5,043 bases of DNA from a bacterium (lineage in GTDB: Bacteria > Bacillota > Clostridia > Christensenellales > CAG-138): NCBI GenBank assembly GCA_029218485.1, contig JAQXRK010000036.1, forward strand, positions 1 through 5,043, written 5' to 3'. Shown in pieces: positions 4,953 to 5,043 of this stretch (positions are counted from its first letter, which is position 1; the number at the start of each line of letters is the position of its first letter). Both the position numbers and the translations under genes were made by a program. Under the pieces are notes generated by a model. That model saw only the letters and a program-made list of their open reading frames with translations, made no database searches and was not told the origin of the DNA.

Positions 4953-5043
4953 TCAGCTGTTCTTCAGGATCACGCTCTCGATCACATCGGCCACGTGCTC
5001 GCACGCGTCCATGCACTGCTCGAGGCTGTTGAACAGGTCGCGC
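4953..5043 (-). CDS. DUF47 / PhoU-like protein, C-terminal 29 residues (5' part outside window)
   Basis: Read on the minus strand, the frame enters from the right edge and ends with TGA (complement of 4953-4955). The visible tail includes RDLFNSLEQCMDACEHVADV followed by IESVILKNS. The pattern of an amphipathic helix with LE..MD.CE.VADVIE, then a short V-I-L-K-N-S end, is the typical C-terminus of the DUF47 (TIGR00153) family. These are PhoU-like helical proteins, often encoded next to a Pit-type inorganic phosphate transporter and thought to act as its accessory or regulator. Only the last helix is visible, so the identification rests on a short but characteristic motif. A phosphate transporter gene, if present, would lie beyond the right edge. 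The gene converges with trkA-trkH and probably ends at the hairpin at 4588-4633. Confidence 0.8.
   Translation of the reverse strand, partial: RDLFNSLEQCMDACEHVADVIESVILKNS

Noticed and set aside
4711..4970. CRISPR array
   Set aside because: The period is constant, but the similarity covers the whole 65 bases between copies 1 and 2 rather than a short repeat separated by unrelated spacers. No cas gene is present.
4546..5016. Minus-strand open frame (156 codons) through the repeat region
   Set aside because: It runs in a different phase from the DUF47 tail, crosses the terminator hairpin and the 65-base repeats, and yields a G/R/A-rich product with no family signature.

Overview
The window is GC-rich, and its genes use mostly G/C third positions, Firmicutes-type Shine-Dalgarno sequences, a TPP riboswitch and an ECF-type vitamin S component. 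This suggests a high-GC, anaerobic, gut-type Clostridia member (Oscillospirales/Ruminococcaceae-like). That placement is an inference from style and gene content, not from a marker gene.

Layout, left to right. (1) 1-470, + strand: the 3' part of an ABC-F type ATPase gene, cut by the left window edge. (2) 471-618: an intergenic stretch with a hairpin but no gene. (3) 619-1581, + strand: a self-contained thiamin unit. It has a promoter with a consensus -35 box, a TPP riboswitch starting at the predicted transcription start, a strong intrinsic terminator just before the ribosome binding site, the thiT gene from a GTG start, and a second terminator. (4) 1580-4460, + strand: a trkA-trkH operon behind its own near-consensus extended -10 promoter. 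It encodes the cytosolic regulator and the membrane subunit of a Trk potassium uptake system, with only 4 bases between the genes. (5) 4461-4952: about 490 bases of non-coding sequence between convergent genes. It holds two sets of direct repeats, one of which overlaps the trkH stop codon and one with an exact 65-base period, plus a strong hairpin terminator best read on the minus strand. (6) 4953-5043, - strand: the last 29 codons of a DUF47/PhoU-like protein gene, cut by the right edge.

Working together: riboswitch and terminator make thiT expression depend on cellular thiamin pyrophosphate. The S component needs an ECF energising module (EcfA/EcfA'/EcfT) that is not in this window. TrkA binds nucleotide and gates the TrkH pore for K+ uptake. 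Nothing links the thiamin and potassium units except adjacency.

I see no convincing previously undescribed system. The points most worth a second look are the 65-base tandem repeat downstream of the DUF47 gene, the short repeat that contains the trkH stop codon, and the altered substrate-pocket positions in ThiT.
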